A model generated the notes under the pieces. It searched no databases, was not told the DNA's origin, and was given only the letters and a program-made list of their open reading frames with translations. Positions 1-7,834 of a stretch of DNA of 64,000 nt are shown here, piece after piece (position 1 is the first letter of the stretch; every line of letters starts with the position of its first letter). Where the stretch lies: the NCBI GenBank assembly GCA_024232965.1, contig JACKQF010000002.1, positions 744,001-808,000 on the forward strand, given 5' to 3'. Origin of the DNA: Verrucomicrobiaceae bacterium (GTDB lineage: Bacteria; Verrucomicrobiota; Verrucomicrobiia; Verrucomicrobiales; Verrucomicrobiaceae). Position numbers and translations under genes: made by a program.

Positions 1-2
1 AC

Positions 3-86
3 CGCACCACCATCGAGCACTTCGATGGTCCCCACACCATCAACGGCCAAGGAACCTTCGAGTTCTTGAAGCGCTGGCTAAGATAG
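3..86 (+). CDS. C-terminal end of an alpha/beta hydrolase (dienelactone-hydrolase-like), truncated by window edge
   Basis: Only the last 27 codons are visible, ending at a TAG. The peptide contains EHFDGPHTINGQ followed by an amphipathic end FEFLKRWLR. A histidine in an HFDGPHTI-like context shortly before the C terminus fits the catalytic histidine of alpha/beta hydrolases (Ser-Asp-His triad), where it lies just before the last helix. The rest of the protein, including the nucleophile, is outside the window, so substrate and localisation cannot be judged. The frame is the only one that gives a sensible peptide up to a stop. Confidence 0.55.
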   Translation, partial: RTTIEHFDGPHTINGQGTFEFLKRWLR

Positions 87-557
87 GCAGCGCACCGCAA
101 AGGCCAGTTGACCCAAATCCGCGGATGAGGTTTCGCCGCAAAAGAACGCAAAGATCGCAAAGAGAAGGACTCGAGGTTCAAGAACACGCATCACCCAGCA
201 GGCCGATACAAAAACGCACAAGCACTCTCAAGCCGGGCGAAAGCCCTTGGACTGCGCGCAGCCCTGCTGCCGCTTTACCGCAACGGCAGCCCAGCTGCCG
301 GGAGAAAGCCACGACACCACCCGAGCCCGCCCCGCCCATGAAAAGGCAACGAACCGCTGATGAGAAGCTACCAAAATACTGATAGGGCAGATGGATGGGC
401 TGGGAAGAGCAGGCCATTATTTATGCTGATTCCTATTCCGCCCGCCCCCCGTGGGGGATGCCCCCGCAGCAGCAGAGCGACCACCCGATGCTACCCTGAT
501 CTATCGGGTCTCGATTCGTCGGTTTCGTCAGTGAGCGAGTAAAAGGTGCCGACTGTT
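87..557. other. Intergenic stretch without a convincing gene
   Basis: About 470 bases lie between the hydrolase end and the next minus-strand gene. Open frames on both strands here are short, rich in Arg/Ser/Pro and resemble no protein I know. The stretch contains GC-rich short inverted segments around 445-480 (cccgccccccgtggggg), but no T-run follows them. I see no tRNA, repeat array or clear promoter. Confidence 0.5.
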
Positions 558-863
558 TCAGTCCGGTTTGGCCATTGCCAGTTTAGCGCCGTACCAACTT
601 TCCATATCCACGTCCCCCTCGCAGTAGCGGTCGATCAGGCAGGCTAAAAATGCCTGCTTTGCCTTCAGGGAGGCTAGCAGCAGTGGCTGCTCACAATGAA
701 AAGCATTCACGATCCATCCAATGCTTGAGCCCCCGACCGGCCCCGTGGTGAAGGGCCCATAACTGGTGCATTCATTCACGGAACGATGCAGGGAGTAAAC
801 CTCTGCATGGTTCTCCAGTTCGATCCCATCGAGCCATGATTCAAAACCTGTTGTTGTTTCCAT
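558..863 (-). CDS. Hypothetical protein, about 101 aa
   Basis: The ATG start (METTTGFESWLDG) is preferred over an upstream GTG at 911, which would add 16 residues. The protein has a balanced composition with several cysteines and aromatic residues, a middle part with YGPFTTGPVGGSSIGW, and a helical end (LLLASLKAKQAFLACLIDRY). There is no signal peptide and no membrane segment, so it is probably cytoplasmic. I do not recognise the family. It is isolated: the nearest downstream feature on its strand is intergenic sequence. Confidence 0.5.
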   Translation of the reverse strand: METTTGFESWLDGIELENHAEVYSLHRSVNECTSYGPFTTGPVGGSSIGWIVNAFHCEQPLLLASLKAKQAFLACLIDRYCEGDVDMESWYGAKLAMAKPD

Positions 864-1038
864 CGGTTTGCAGGCCGGATTTTTCTCTTGGGCCAGATCT
901 CCTTCAACCACACTAGACCGCTCATTGTCGGATTAGCGAACGGTATCATGGGGTATTGGATGGAAGACGCCGAATGGGTAGGCGTCTCGATTCGCGATGT
1001 CGGTTGCTCCGTACCTGCCCCACCCCCCTGTCTTGTAA

Positions 1039-1076
1039 GCCCGCCCGGCGAAAGCTGGGCGGGCACTTTGGTTTTT
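1039..1076 (+). terminator. Stable hairpin plus T-run, copy 1 of a repeated element
   Basis: GCCCGCCC (1039-1046) pairs with GGGCGGGC (1057-1064), and the inner bases add three more pairs closing a GAAA tetraloop. The hairpin is followed by actttggttttt, as in an intrinsic terminator. It lies just beyond the stop of the minus-strand gene at 1096-1383, but its T-run is on the plus strand. A near-identical copy lies at 1445-1483. Confidence 0.6.
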
Positions 1077-1095
1077 GGGGGGCGCTGGGTTAGGT

Positions 1096-1383
1096 CTAGG
1101 CCTGCGCCGCTCCGCCTTGAGGCGGCGGGGGTGCCGTCGTTCCCGTCGCCGCTTTGCGGCCCTTGTAATGTTTGCGGACGTACTCCGCGTGCATTTCCAT
1201 CAGTGGCATTTCCTTGACTTGGAAGCGCCACTCCCGGAAGTCGCTGAAGGCCTCTGGTGTCGGCAGTTCGGGCGTCTTGAATGCCAGATCCTGGGCGAAG
1301 GCTGCCTGTTCCTCCCGCCACAGGCGCTCGTAGCGCTCGTGCTCTTCGGGAGACCAAGTCTTTAACTTCGCGGGCGGCTTCAT
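1096..1383 (-). CDS. Hypothetical protein, 95 aa, charged and helical
   Basis: The gene begins MKPPAKLKTWSPEEHERYERLW and is rich in Glu, Arg, Trp and Met over its first 75 residues, which suggests a soluble helical protein. It ends in a low-complexity tail (TGTTAPPPPQGGAAQA). It has no signal peptide or membrane segment and I do not recognise a family. The coding strand has a better amino-acid composition than the overlapping frames, which are Arg/Ser-rich shadows. The gene is bracketed by two copies of the same hairpin element (1039-1076 and 1445-1483), which may mean the cassette moved or was duplicated as a unit. Confidence 0.55.
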   Translation of the reverse strand: MKPPAKLKTWSPEEHERYERLWREEQAAFAQDLAFKTPELPTPEAFSDFREWRFQVKEMPLMEMHAEYVRKHYKGRKAATGTTAPPPPQGGAAQA

Positions 1384-1444
1384 GGGGATTCTGGGCCTCG
1401 TTGACGGCCCCGCGCCAGACTAGCGAGGGACGGCCCGCGCGCAA

Positions 1445-1483
1445 GCCCGCCCGGCGAAGGCTAGGCGGGCGCTTTGGTTTTTG
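1445..1483 (+). terminator. Stable hairpin plus T-run, copy 2 of a repeated element
   Basis: GCCCGCC (1445-1451) pairs with GGCGGGC (1464-1470), enclosing a short inner stem, and is followed by gctttggtttttgggg. The first copy has the same arms, nearly the same loop and the same tail, so the element is repeated over about 38 bases. On the plus strand it lies about 120 bases before the restriction-modification gene. Confidence 0.55.
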
Positions 1484-1603
1484 GGGTGGGTCACATCCGC
1501 CGCATTCGCGGCAATGCTAACCCCTCAGTAAAATCTTGAGCATCCCCGCGCTCCGCTGCTAGGGTGCGTTCCTCACTCCAAGTCACCCGAACGCACACTG
1601 CCC

Positions 1604-4570
1604 ATGACCTCCGCCGAAGCCCAGACGCTCATCCCCGCCTTTCTCGACTTCGTCAAGACGCTGAAGGGCGATGAAAAGAGCGAGGCCCAGACCTTCCTCG
1701 ATCGACTCTTCAAGGCGCTCGGCCACGAGGGCGCGCAGGAGGCAGGGGCCACCTTTGAGTATCGGGTCGCCAAAAAGCCCGGCTCCTCCCAGCTCTCCCT
1801 CTTCTCTGGGGACGACCTCGCCTCCGCGCCGAAGCTGAAGGGCGGCGTCAAGTTCGCCGATCTCCTCTGGCCCGGCCGCGTCCTCATCGAGATGAAGTCA
1901 CGCGGCGAGAAGCTGGAGAAGCACTACGACCAGCTCTTCTATTATTGGAGCCACATCGTCCCCAAGCGCCCCCCCTTTGCCATCCTCTGCAACTTTGATG
2001 AGATCTGGATCTACGACTTCAATGAGCAGCTCTTCGATCCCGTTGATCGCCTCCGCATCACCGACCTCCCCACCCGGCATCACGCGCTCGGCTTCCTCTT
2101 CAAGCATCAGGTCAAGCCCCTCTTCGAAAACAACCGCGTCACCGTCACCCGCAACGCCGCAGACCACCTCGCCCACGTCTTCCGCCGTCTCATCGCCGAC
2201 CGCCCGGAGAGTGAGCGCATCGCCCCGGACCGCGCCCAGCGCTTCATCCTCCAGATGCTCGTCAGCTTCGTTTCCGAGGACTTGAACCTCCTGCCGAATC
2301 AGATCGTCACCCAGCTCCTTGACGAATGCCTGCGGAAGGAAACGAACAGCTACGACGCCTTCGGCGGCCTGTTCCAGCAGATGAACAACACCGCCAAAGC
2401 GGATGGCGGCAGGTTCAAAGGCGTGCCCTATTTCAATGGCGGCCTCTTTGCCAAAGTCGATCCCATCGAGCTGAAGCAGGGCGAGCTGGAGCGCCTGCGC
2501 CGTGCCGCCGATCAGGACTGGAGCAAGGTCCGCCCCGAGATCTTCGGCACCCTCTTCCAGCACAGCATGGACGCCGACGAGCGCCACGCCTACGGCGCCC
2601 ACTTCACCTCCGAGGTGGACATCAACAAAGTCATCGAACCCACCATCGCCCGTCCCTGGCGCGAGCGCATCGAGGCCTGTGGGAAGCACCGCAACAAGCT
2701 GCGCGACTGCCTCAAGCAGCTCCGCCTCTACCGCGTGCTCGACCCCGCCTGCGGCTCCGGGAATTTCCTCTACCTCGCCTACCGCGTCCTCAAGCGGCTG
2801 GAGCGCGACATCCTCCTGCGCCTGCGGGATGCCGGGGAGCCGCATGACAATCTCGTCTCCGCCGTCACCCCGCTCCAGCTCTTCGGCATGGACGTCCTGC
2901 CCACCGCCGTCGAGATCGCCCGCGTCACCCTCACCCTCGCCAAGGAACTCGAAGTGCTGGAGGCTGAGAAACTCAGCGACGCCGACGGCCTCTACCTCCC
3001 CGAGAGCCCGCTCCCCCTCGACAACCTCGACAAACAAATCCTCTGCGCCGACGCCCTCTTCACCGAGTGGCCCAAAGCCGACGCCATCATCGGCAATCCG
3101 CCCTTCCAATCGAAAAACAAAGCGCAGCAGGAATTTGGACCCGAATACCTCGATAAACTCCGAACAGCTTATCCTGACATGCCTGGCCGGGCTGATTTTT
3201 GTGTCTATTGGTTTCGTAAAGCCCATGATGCGCTACTGCCGGGCCAGCGTGCAGGGCTCGTCGGGACTAACACAATCCGCCAGAATTATTCAAGAGAAGG
3301 CGGCCTTGATTATGTCGTGCAAAACGGAGGTCTCATTACAGATGCGGTGTCGACGCAGGACTGGACAGGCGAGGCGGCTGTTAATGTATCAATTGCAAAC
3401 TGGCTGAAGCCAGATGGCGTGCATGCCATTGCACCGCCGTCATGCGTGCTTGAATTCCAGAGGGTCGAGCAGCCGGACAGCCCTTGGGAGCGTTTCGAGT
3501 TGCCTTTCATCAATTCCGCATTGGCACTCGGCGAAGACGTAACCACCGCAGTTCGGCTTGAAACAAACATGAAGTCCGGATCTTGCTACCAAGGCCAGAC
3601 ACACGGGCACAAAGGATTTTTGTTGAGCAAAGCAGAGGTGCAATCAGCCGTCCAGATCGACCCCAGAACTAGGGAAGTTGTGTTCCCATTTCTTACCGCA
3701 GATGAGTTAATCGGAAACATTGGAAGCCAACCCGACCGTTGGGTCATTGATTTTGGAGAACGTGATTGTTTTGAGGTGCAAGCTTTTACGCCTGTCTACG
3801 ACATCGTTCACAGCACGGTCCTATCAACTCGGGAAAAAGCTGCACAACACGAGCAAGACAGGAACCGTGAGATTCTGGCAGGAAACCCGAAGGCTCGAGT
3901 CAACCACCATCACACTAACTTTCTGAAACGATGGTGGTCCTTGTCGTATGCTCGGCGAGAGCTGATGGAACGGTTGGCCCAGATGAATCGCTACATCACC
4001 TGTGGGCAAGTGACGAAGCGCCCGATCTTCGACTTTGTCACGACTGAGATTCATCCGAACGCAGCACTAATCGTCTTTCCACTCGAAGATGACTACTCCT
4101 ACGGATTGCTACAAAGCAGTATTCATTGGGAATGGTTCAAGGCACGCTGTTCCACCTTGGAAGAACGATTGCGCTATACGAGCGACACCGTCTTCGACAC
4201 CTTCCCGTGGCCGCAGGAGCCGACGAAGAAGCAGATGCGGGCCGTGGCGGACGCGGCGGTGGCGCTGCGGCAGTTGCGGCGGGAGACGATGGCCAAGCTC
4301 GGCTGGTCCCTGCGCGATCTCTACCGCAGCCTGGAGCAGCCCGGCGCCAACCCCCTGCGCGAGGCCCACGCCGCGCTCGACGCCGCCGTGCGCGCCGCCT
4401 ACGGCATGGGCAAGAACGACGACATCCTCACCCACCTCCTGACCCTCAACCACGCCTGCGCCGCCAAAGAAAAGGCCGGCGAAAAGATCACCCCACCCGG
4501 CCTCCCTCTACCGCCGGAGGAACACGCCGCCTTCATCACCACCGACTGCATCGAAGCGCCTAACCTTTGA
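1604..4570 (+). CDS. MmeI-type (type IIL) single-chain restriction endonuclease/DNA adenine methyltransferase
   Basis: This 988-aa protein should both methylate adenine in its target site and cut DNA at a fixed distance from it. The N-terminal nuclease part shows D86-x9-E96-x-K98 (FADLLWPGRVLIEMK), the spacing of the MmeI PD-(D/E)xK site. The SAM-binding motif I is DPACGSG from residue 380, and the amino-methyltransferase motif IV is NPPF from residue 498. A specificity domain follows, then the family tail with FDTFPWP near residue 865 and YGM, ending in PGLPLPPEE. The length fits the family (MmeI is about 920 aa). Roughly 3115-4185 is AT-richer than the rest and covers the target-recognition part, which suggests it was swapped by recombination. 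No separate methylase or nuclease gene lies nearby, as expected for a stand-alone enzyme. The target site cannot be read by eye. Confidence 0.9.
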   Translation: MTSAEAQTLIPAFLDFVKTLKGDEKSEAQTFLDRLFKALGHEGAQEAGATFEYRVAKKPGSSQLSLFSGDDLASAPKLKGGVKFADLLWPGRVLIEMKSRGEKLEKHYDQLFYYWSHIVPKRPPFAILCNFDEIWIYDFNEQLFDPVDRLRITDLPTRHHALGFLFKHQVKPLFENNRVTVTRNAADHLAHVFRRLIADRPESERIAPDRAQRFILQMLVSFVSEDLNLLPNQIVTQLLDECLRKETNSYDAFGGLFQQMNNTAKADGGRFKGVPYFNGGLFAKVDPIELKQGELERLRRAADQDWSKVRPEIFGTLFQHSMDADERHAYGAHFTSEVDINKVIEPTIARPWRERIEACGKHRNKLRDCLKQLRLYRVLDPACGSGNFLYLAYRVLKRLERDILLRLRDAGEPHDNLVSAVTPLQLFGMDVLPTAVEIARVTLTLAKELEVLEAEKLSDADGLYLPESPLPLDNLDKQILCADALFTEWPKADAIIGNPPFQSKNKAQQEFGPEYLDKLRTAYPDMPGRADFCVYWFRKAHDALLPGQRAGLVGTNTIRQNYSREGGLDYVVQNGGLITDAVSTQDWTGEAAVNVSIANWLKPDGVHAIAPPSCVLEFQRVEQPDSPWERFELPFINSALALGEDVTTAVRLETNMKSGSCYQGQTHGHKGFLLSKAEVQSAVQIDPRTREVVFPFLTADELIGNIGSQPDRWVIDFGERDCFEVQAFTPVYDIVHSTVLSTREKAAQHEQDRNREILAGNPKARVNHHHTNFLKRWWSLSYARRELMERLAQMNRYITCGQVTKRPIFDFVTTEIHPNAALIVFPLEDDYSYGLLQSSIHWEWFKARCSTLEERLRYTSDTVFDTFPWPQEPTKKQMRAVADAAVALRQLRRETMAKLGWSLRDLYRSLEQPGANPLREAHAALDAAVRAAYGMGKNDDILTHLLTLNHACAAKEKAGEKITPPGLPLPPEEHAAFITTDCIEAPNL

Positions 4571-4573
4571 ACT

Positions 4574-4669
4574 ATGGAACCGGAGAACCGAAATTACCAC
4601 GCCTGGGAAGAACACCTGCTGGAGCGCCATGGTAAAAATGCAAAGCCTAACTCACAAGGACCGGTATGA
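4574..4669 (+). CDS. Putative 31-aa micro-protein coupled to the next gene
   Basis: A short frame starts at ATG 4574, three bases after the stop of the restriction-modification gene, and reads MEPENRNYHAWEEHLLERHG followed by a short hydrophilic tail. It ends in TGA at 4667-4669, which overlaps the next gene's ATG in an ATGA arrangement. The composition (charged, Trp and His containing) looks more like a real peptide than a random frame. The tight spacing on both sides suggests one transcript with translational coupling. It has no known family and could simply be a leader that keeps ribosomes on the message. Confidence 0.35.
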   Translation: MEPENRNYHAWEEHLLERHGKNAKPNSQGPV

Positions 4670-5472
4670 GGTGGAGCCCACGAAAGAGTGTTCGCATCGG
4701 CAAGGGATTCCGCCTCAATCTCAGCCGCAAAGGGGTGGGCTGGAGCGCCGGGATTCCGGGCTTCATGCGATTCGGGCGTGGCGGTGATGGCAGGAGTCGA
4801 ACCAGCGTCGGCAGGGGACTGTTGCGCTGGGAAAAGCAAAGCGGTGGAGCAAAGGGGGAGCGCGGTTGTGGCTGCGGCGGCTGCCTGCTTTTGATGGTAG
4901 TTGCCGTCGGTGTGATCACCATCGTTGGCCGATTCATGGCCCCGCCTATGTCGACGACAGCGCCACCACTCACGGCCGAACAGCCCGAACCCCCAAATTC
5001 GCATTCACCCAAAATTCCCCTGTTTGGTACACCGCAGCAGGCGGCGGCAGTGCCGCTCGAATTCGGGCTCAAAGATATTGTGTCCGGTAAACCTCTATGG
5101 CGGGATGATGGGTCAGGTGGATGGTATGCCCTTTCCTCCGTCATCACCTACCGAGGAAAACAGTCCAAAGTCGGTGATGTCGACAATACCATAGAGTGCC
5201 TCCACGAATCGAACTCCCGTTCTCGGGTTGATCGGGCCACCTGGACCGCGAGGGTATTCAATCCCGACGACCAAGCCGTGACGCTACCAAAATTCAAAGA
5301 GATCTGTTTGAAGTACGTCACCAAACTTGGCTGCAAAATGCCACCAAACCTCTTTGTCGATGTGAATCCTGAAACAGGGCAAACTCGCGAAACTGACGAA
5401 GGCACCTTCGAGATCCAGAAGCTGGCATTCAAGATGGGATTCGGATGGCAATTCCGGGTCACCAGCAAATAG
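4666..5472 (+). CDS. DUF4236 domain membrane protein, 268 aa
   Basis: Residues 1-57 match the DUF4236 pattern: an RKSVRIGKGFRLNLSRKGVG stretch, then short Gly/Arg-rich strands (GIPGFMRFGRG, RTSVGRG). A Cys/Gly-rich stretch and a hydrophobic segment at about 74-92 (LLLMVVAVGVITIVG) form a single membrane anchor. A Pro/Thr-rich linker leads to a C-terminal soluble domain of about 150 residues, with KYVTKLGCKMPPN and a terminal FGWQFRVTSK strand, whose family I do not recognise. The function of DUF4236 is unknown; it occurs in bacterial and phage proteins. The start overlaps the stop of a 31-codon frame, so it is probably co-transcribed with the restriction enzyme gene. Confidence 0.75.
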   Translation: MRWSPRKSVRIGKGFRLNLSRKGVGWSAGIPGFMRFGRGGDGRSRTSVGRGLLRWEKQSGGAKGERGCGCGGCLLLMVVAVGVITIVGRFMAPPMSTTAPPLTAEQPEPPNSHSPKIPLFGTPQQAAAVPLEFGLKDIVSGKPLWRDDGSGGWYALSSVITYRGKQSKVGDVDNTIECLHESNSRSRVDRATWTARVFNPDDQAVTLPKFKEICLKYVTKLGCKMPPNLFVDVNPETGQTRETDEGTFEIQKLAFKMGFGWQFRVTSK

Positions 5473-5637
5473 CAAAGTGGCTTTCAGTGATATCCCCAAA
5501 GGGACGAGTTTGCCAAGCTCCCCCCGGTTCATCAGCACGCGGAGTTCGAGGGGGGCTGAAAGCTGTAGAAGCCGACAAACGACGATAAAGAGGCCAACCT
5601 GGAGTTCTGGCACGGCACCCAGGTCGTCCCCAGCGCC

Positions 5638-6036
5638 ACCGGGGACGCTAACCGTCCGACGGAGGACCCTAACGGAGTGACCGGGGACGGCAACGGCGCG
5701 ACCGGGGGAGGCAACGGCGCGACCGGGGGAGGCAACGGTGCGACCGGGGACGATAACGATGGGACCGGGGGAGGCAACGGCGAGACGGGGGACGGCAACG
5801 GCGGAACGGAGGACGGTAACGGCGCGACGGAGGACGGTAACGGCGCGACGGAGGACGGTAACGGCGGAACGGAGGACGGTAACGGCGCGACGGAGGACGG
5901 TAACGGCGGGACGGAGGACGGTAACGGCGGCGCGGAGGACGGTAACGGTGGGACGGAGGACGGTAACGGTGGGATGGAGGACGGTAACGGCGGGACGGGG
6001 GACGGTAACGGTGGGATGGAGGACGGCGACGGAAGC
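5638..6036 (+). repeat. 21-bp tandem repeat, about 19 units
   Basis: The unit is close to ggcgcgacggaggacggtaac and recurs without spacers. Read in the frame used by the CDS call below, the units are TGDANRP, TEDPNGV, TGDGNGA, then mostly TEDGNGG or TEDGNGA, ending MEDGDGS. The units vary mostly by single-base changes. Because 21 is a multiple of three, three frames stay open across it, including a Pro/Ser-rich frame on the minus strand. Confidence 0.9.
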
Positions 6037-6057
6037 TTTGTCAGGCGCAACCCTTAA
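5677..6057 (+). CDS. Possible Asp/Gly/Asn-rich heptad-repeat protein (start uncertain)
   Basis: The frame from a GTG at 5677 encodes 126 residues made almost wholly of GNGxTED heptads, ending SFVRRNP. The same frame is open upstream to 5569 (EANLEFWHGTQVVPSATGD) but contains no ATG, GTG or TTG there, so the true start is unclear; an upstream frameshift or a broken 5' end is possible. DGNG motifs resemble calcium-binding loops of dockerin, EF-hand or thrombospondin type 3 repeats. No signal peptide is visible. Competing frames give Arg-rich (plus) or Pro/Ser-rich (minus) repeats. The acidic frame was preferred for its composition, but it may not be expressed at all. Confidence 0.3.
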   Translation: MTGDGNGATGGGNGATGGGNGATGDDNDGTGGGNGETGDGNGGTEDGNGATEDGNGATEDGNGGTEDGNGATEDGNGGTEDGNGGAEDGNGGTEDGNGGMEDGNGGTGDGNGGMEDGDGSFVRRNP

Positions 6058-6358
6058 CCATACAGAAGCTTTTCCTTATTTGCTGTTCGCGTCGCTTATT
6101 GTGACGGCCTTCCATGTCGCATTGTTTTGGTACTCTTTTTTCTTGCCTGTGTAAGTCGTTTTTGAATAAAGTCGCGCCAATCCGGGAATTGACCCGGTCA
6201 AACCTGAACTCATCAAACCTGGGATTCCCTAGATGGCTGGCGGCATCATTAGACTGGACGAAGGCTGGAGGCTGGATGACGGCCACCATTTTGACCAGTC
6301 CCCGCATGGTTCTACCAACCCCTATGTCGTCCCCATCAAACCTAGAAAGAAGAAAAAT

Positions 6359-6976
6359 ATGGCTGGCGACTTCATTCCCCGTAAACGTGCTGAACGCTAC
6401 CTCTGGTGGAAAAACCTCCATGATAAGCTCGATGTCGAAGGCCCAAAGATTGGGCTTACCGCCACCGAGATCACTGACACCAAGGCCCTTGCGGCAGAGA
6501 TGATTGACGCGATGGAGGCGGTGGATGCCGCCGATACGGCGCTGAAGGGCGCACGTGCCGCTGAAAAGGCAGCAGAAGTGACCGACGGGGCGGCCATCCG
6601 CCTAGCCATCCGCTACTGGAAGACGCGCCCAGCCTACGCCAGCAGCGGCGTGGAGGGTACCCTGCAACTGGTCGGCACCGGCTCCGACTTTGATCCCAAC
6701 ACCTTCAAACCTACCCTCAAGCTCTCCATCGTGGGCGGGGTGATCAAGTTGGACTTTACCAAGGGCGAGTGTGACTCCGTGGCCGTCCGCTGTCGCCTGC
6801 GCGGCAGTCCGGGCTGGAACAAGCTGGGTCTGGATTCCCTAACACCCTACTACGATACCGCACCGCTGGCCGACCCGGCGGTCCCTGAGACCCGCGAATA
6901 TTACGTCATCGGCGTGATCGATGACATTGAAGTGGGCCAACCAAGCGACGTGGTCAGCATCGTCTTTGGTGGCTAA
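6359..6976 (+). CDS. Hypothetical surface/appendage-like protein with C-terminal Fn3-like part, 205 aa
   Basis: The start at ATG 6359 (MAGDFIPRKRAERYLWWKN) follows the A/G-rich agaaagaag, and I prefer it to the in-frame start at 6233. The N-terminal about 90 residues are helical with an Ala/Asp/Glu-rich stretch (AVDAADTALKGARAAEKAAE). The C-terminal about 110 residues look like beta strands of a fibronectin-III-like fold, ending VGQPSDVVSIVFGG. I have seen similar helical-plus-Fn3 proteins as uncharacterised families in planctomycetes and verrucomicrobia, but I cannot name a function. It has no signal peptide. The next gene is a collagen-like protein on the same strand, 156 bases downstream. 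Confidence 0.6.
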   Translation: MAGDFIPRKRAERYLWWKNLHDKLDVEGPKIGLTATEITDTKALAAEMIDAMEAVDAADTALKGARAAEKAAEVTDGAAIRLAIRYWKTRPAYASSGVEGTLQLVGTGSDFDPNTFKPTLKLSIVGGVIKLDFTKGECDSVAVRCRLRGSPGWNKLGLDSLTPYYDTAPLADPAVPETREYYVIGVIDDIEVGQPSDVVSIVFGG

Positions 6977-7132
6977 CCATCTGCGCCCGCCGTGAAGGGC
7001 GGGACAACGGGGCGGGCGGGCGGCAAGCGCCACCGCCCGCCCCAAGCCAAGCCCCACGATCCCCAGCGCGCTCGCCCCTTCCTGGATTCCTCATTCCTGC
7101 CTTCCTCATTCACCCTCAGCCTTTCCGCCCCC

Positions 7133-7699
7133 ATGCCCTACGATCCCAACTTCCCACCGACGAATGCAGAGCTGACCTCCCCAGCCTTTCGCGATCAATT
7201 CCAAGGCCTCAAGACCCTGATCGACGCCATTCCCTCCATCACCAACGCCCAAGTGGATAGCATCACGACCCTGAATCCGGGGGACCCGGCCACGGTGGGG
7301 GTCAGCATCACCGGCGGCGTCCTGCACTTCACCTTTGGCATCCCGCAAGGCGCGGAGGGCGCACAAGGCAGCGATGGCCCCCAAGGCCCAGCCTTTGGCA
7401 ATGCCGTCGTCGATAGCGTGACCACCGTCCCGCCGGGAAGTCCGGCCAGCGTCGGCACTTGGTTTGACGGCACGGACGTCCACTTCACCTTCGAACTCCC
7501 CCAAGGCGATCCCGGAGAGCAAGGCCCCGCCGGAGAAGTGAGCCAAGGCGATCTAGAGAACGCCATCAACTACCAGACCAGCAACAACACCAACGCCGTC
7601 AGCACCATCGGCACCTACGTCAGCGATCCTCCCACCCAGGGGGAAGTGCAGGCGATTGTCGATAAGCTGGATGAGCTGATTAATGCGCTGCGGCGATAG
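7133..7699 (+). CDS. Collagen-like tail-fibre-type protein, 188 aa
   Basis: ATG 7133 gives MPYDPNFPPTNAELTSPAFR; an in-frame start at 6992 would add 47 Arg/Pro-rich residues and is less likely. Two similar modules follow, each a beta-strand pattern (DSITTLNPGDPATVGV... and DSVTTVPPGSPASVGT...) ending in HFTFGIPQG or HFTFELPQG and then a short Gly-x-x run (GAQGSDGPQGP, GDPGEQGPAGE). This layout is common in phage tail fibres and collagen-like surface proteins. A C-terminal helix (VQAIVDKLDELINALRR) could trimerise it. No signal peptide and no other phage genes are present, so it is either a remnant of a phage-like structure or a host appendage protein. Confidence 0.65.
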   Translation: MPYDPNFPPTNAELTSPAFRDQFQGLKTLIDAIPSITNAQVDSITTLNPGDPATVGVSITGGVLHFTFGIPQGAEGAQGSDGPQGPAFGNAVVDSVTTVPPGSPASVGTWFDGTDVHFTFELPQGDPGEQGPAGEVSQGDLENAINYQTSNNTNAVSTIGTYVSDPPTQGEVQAIVDKLDELINALRR

Positions 7700-7834
7700 G
7701 GGCCGATTAGGAAGCGAAGCGAGACTTCCGGAACGCAGTGCGGTGGCCGGGGACAAACGACTGCAAGAGGCCCGACGGGTGAGGAAACCGTCAACCTGAC
7801 GGCGGGCTGTCATTGAAGGCACCGCCCGGTTTGC

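Noticed and set aside
1898..3226. Long minus-strand open frame (442 aa) across the restriction-modification gene
   Set aside because: It is antisense to a gene with clear catalytic motifs and has an Asp/Glu/Val-rich shadow composition typical of high-GC antisense frames.
5638..6036. CRISPR array
   Set aside because: The repeats are contiguous 21-bp units without spacers and there are no cas genes nearby.
5532..6050. Pro/Ser-rich 172-aa minus-strand protein over the 21-bp repeat
   Set aside because: Open only because 21 is a multiple of three. The repeat gives low-complexity peptides in every frame; I rank the acidic frame slightly higher but neither is proven.
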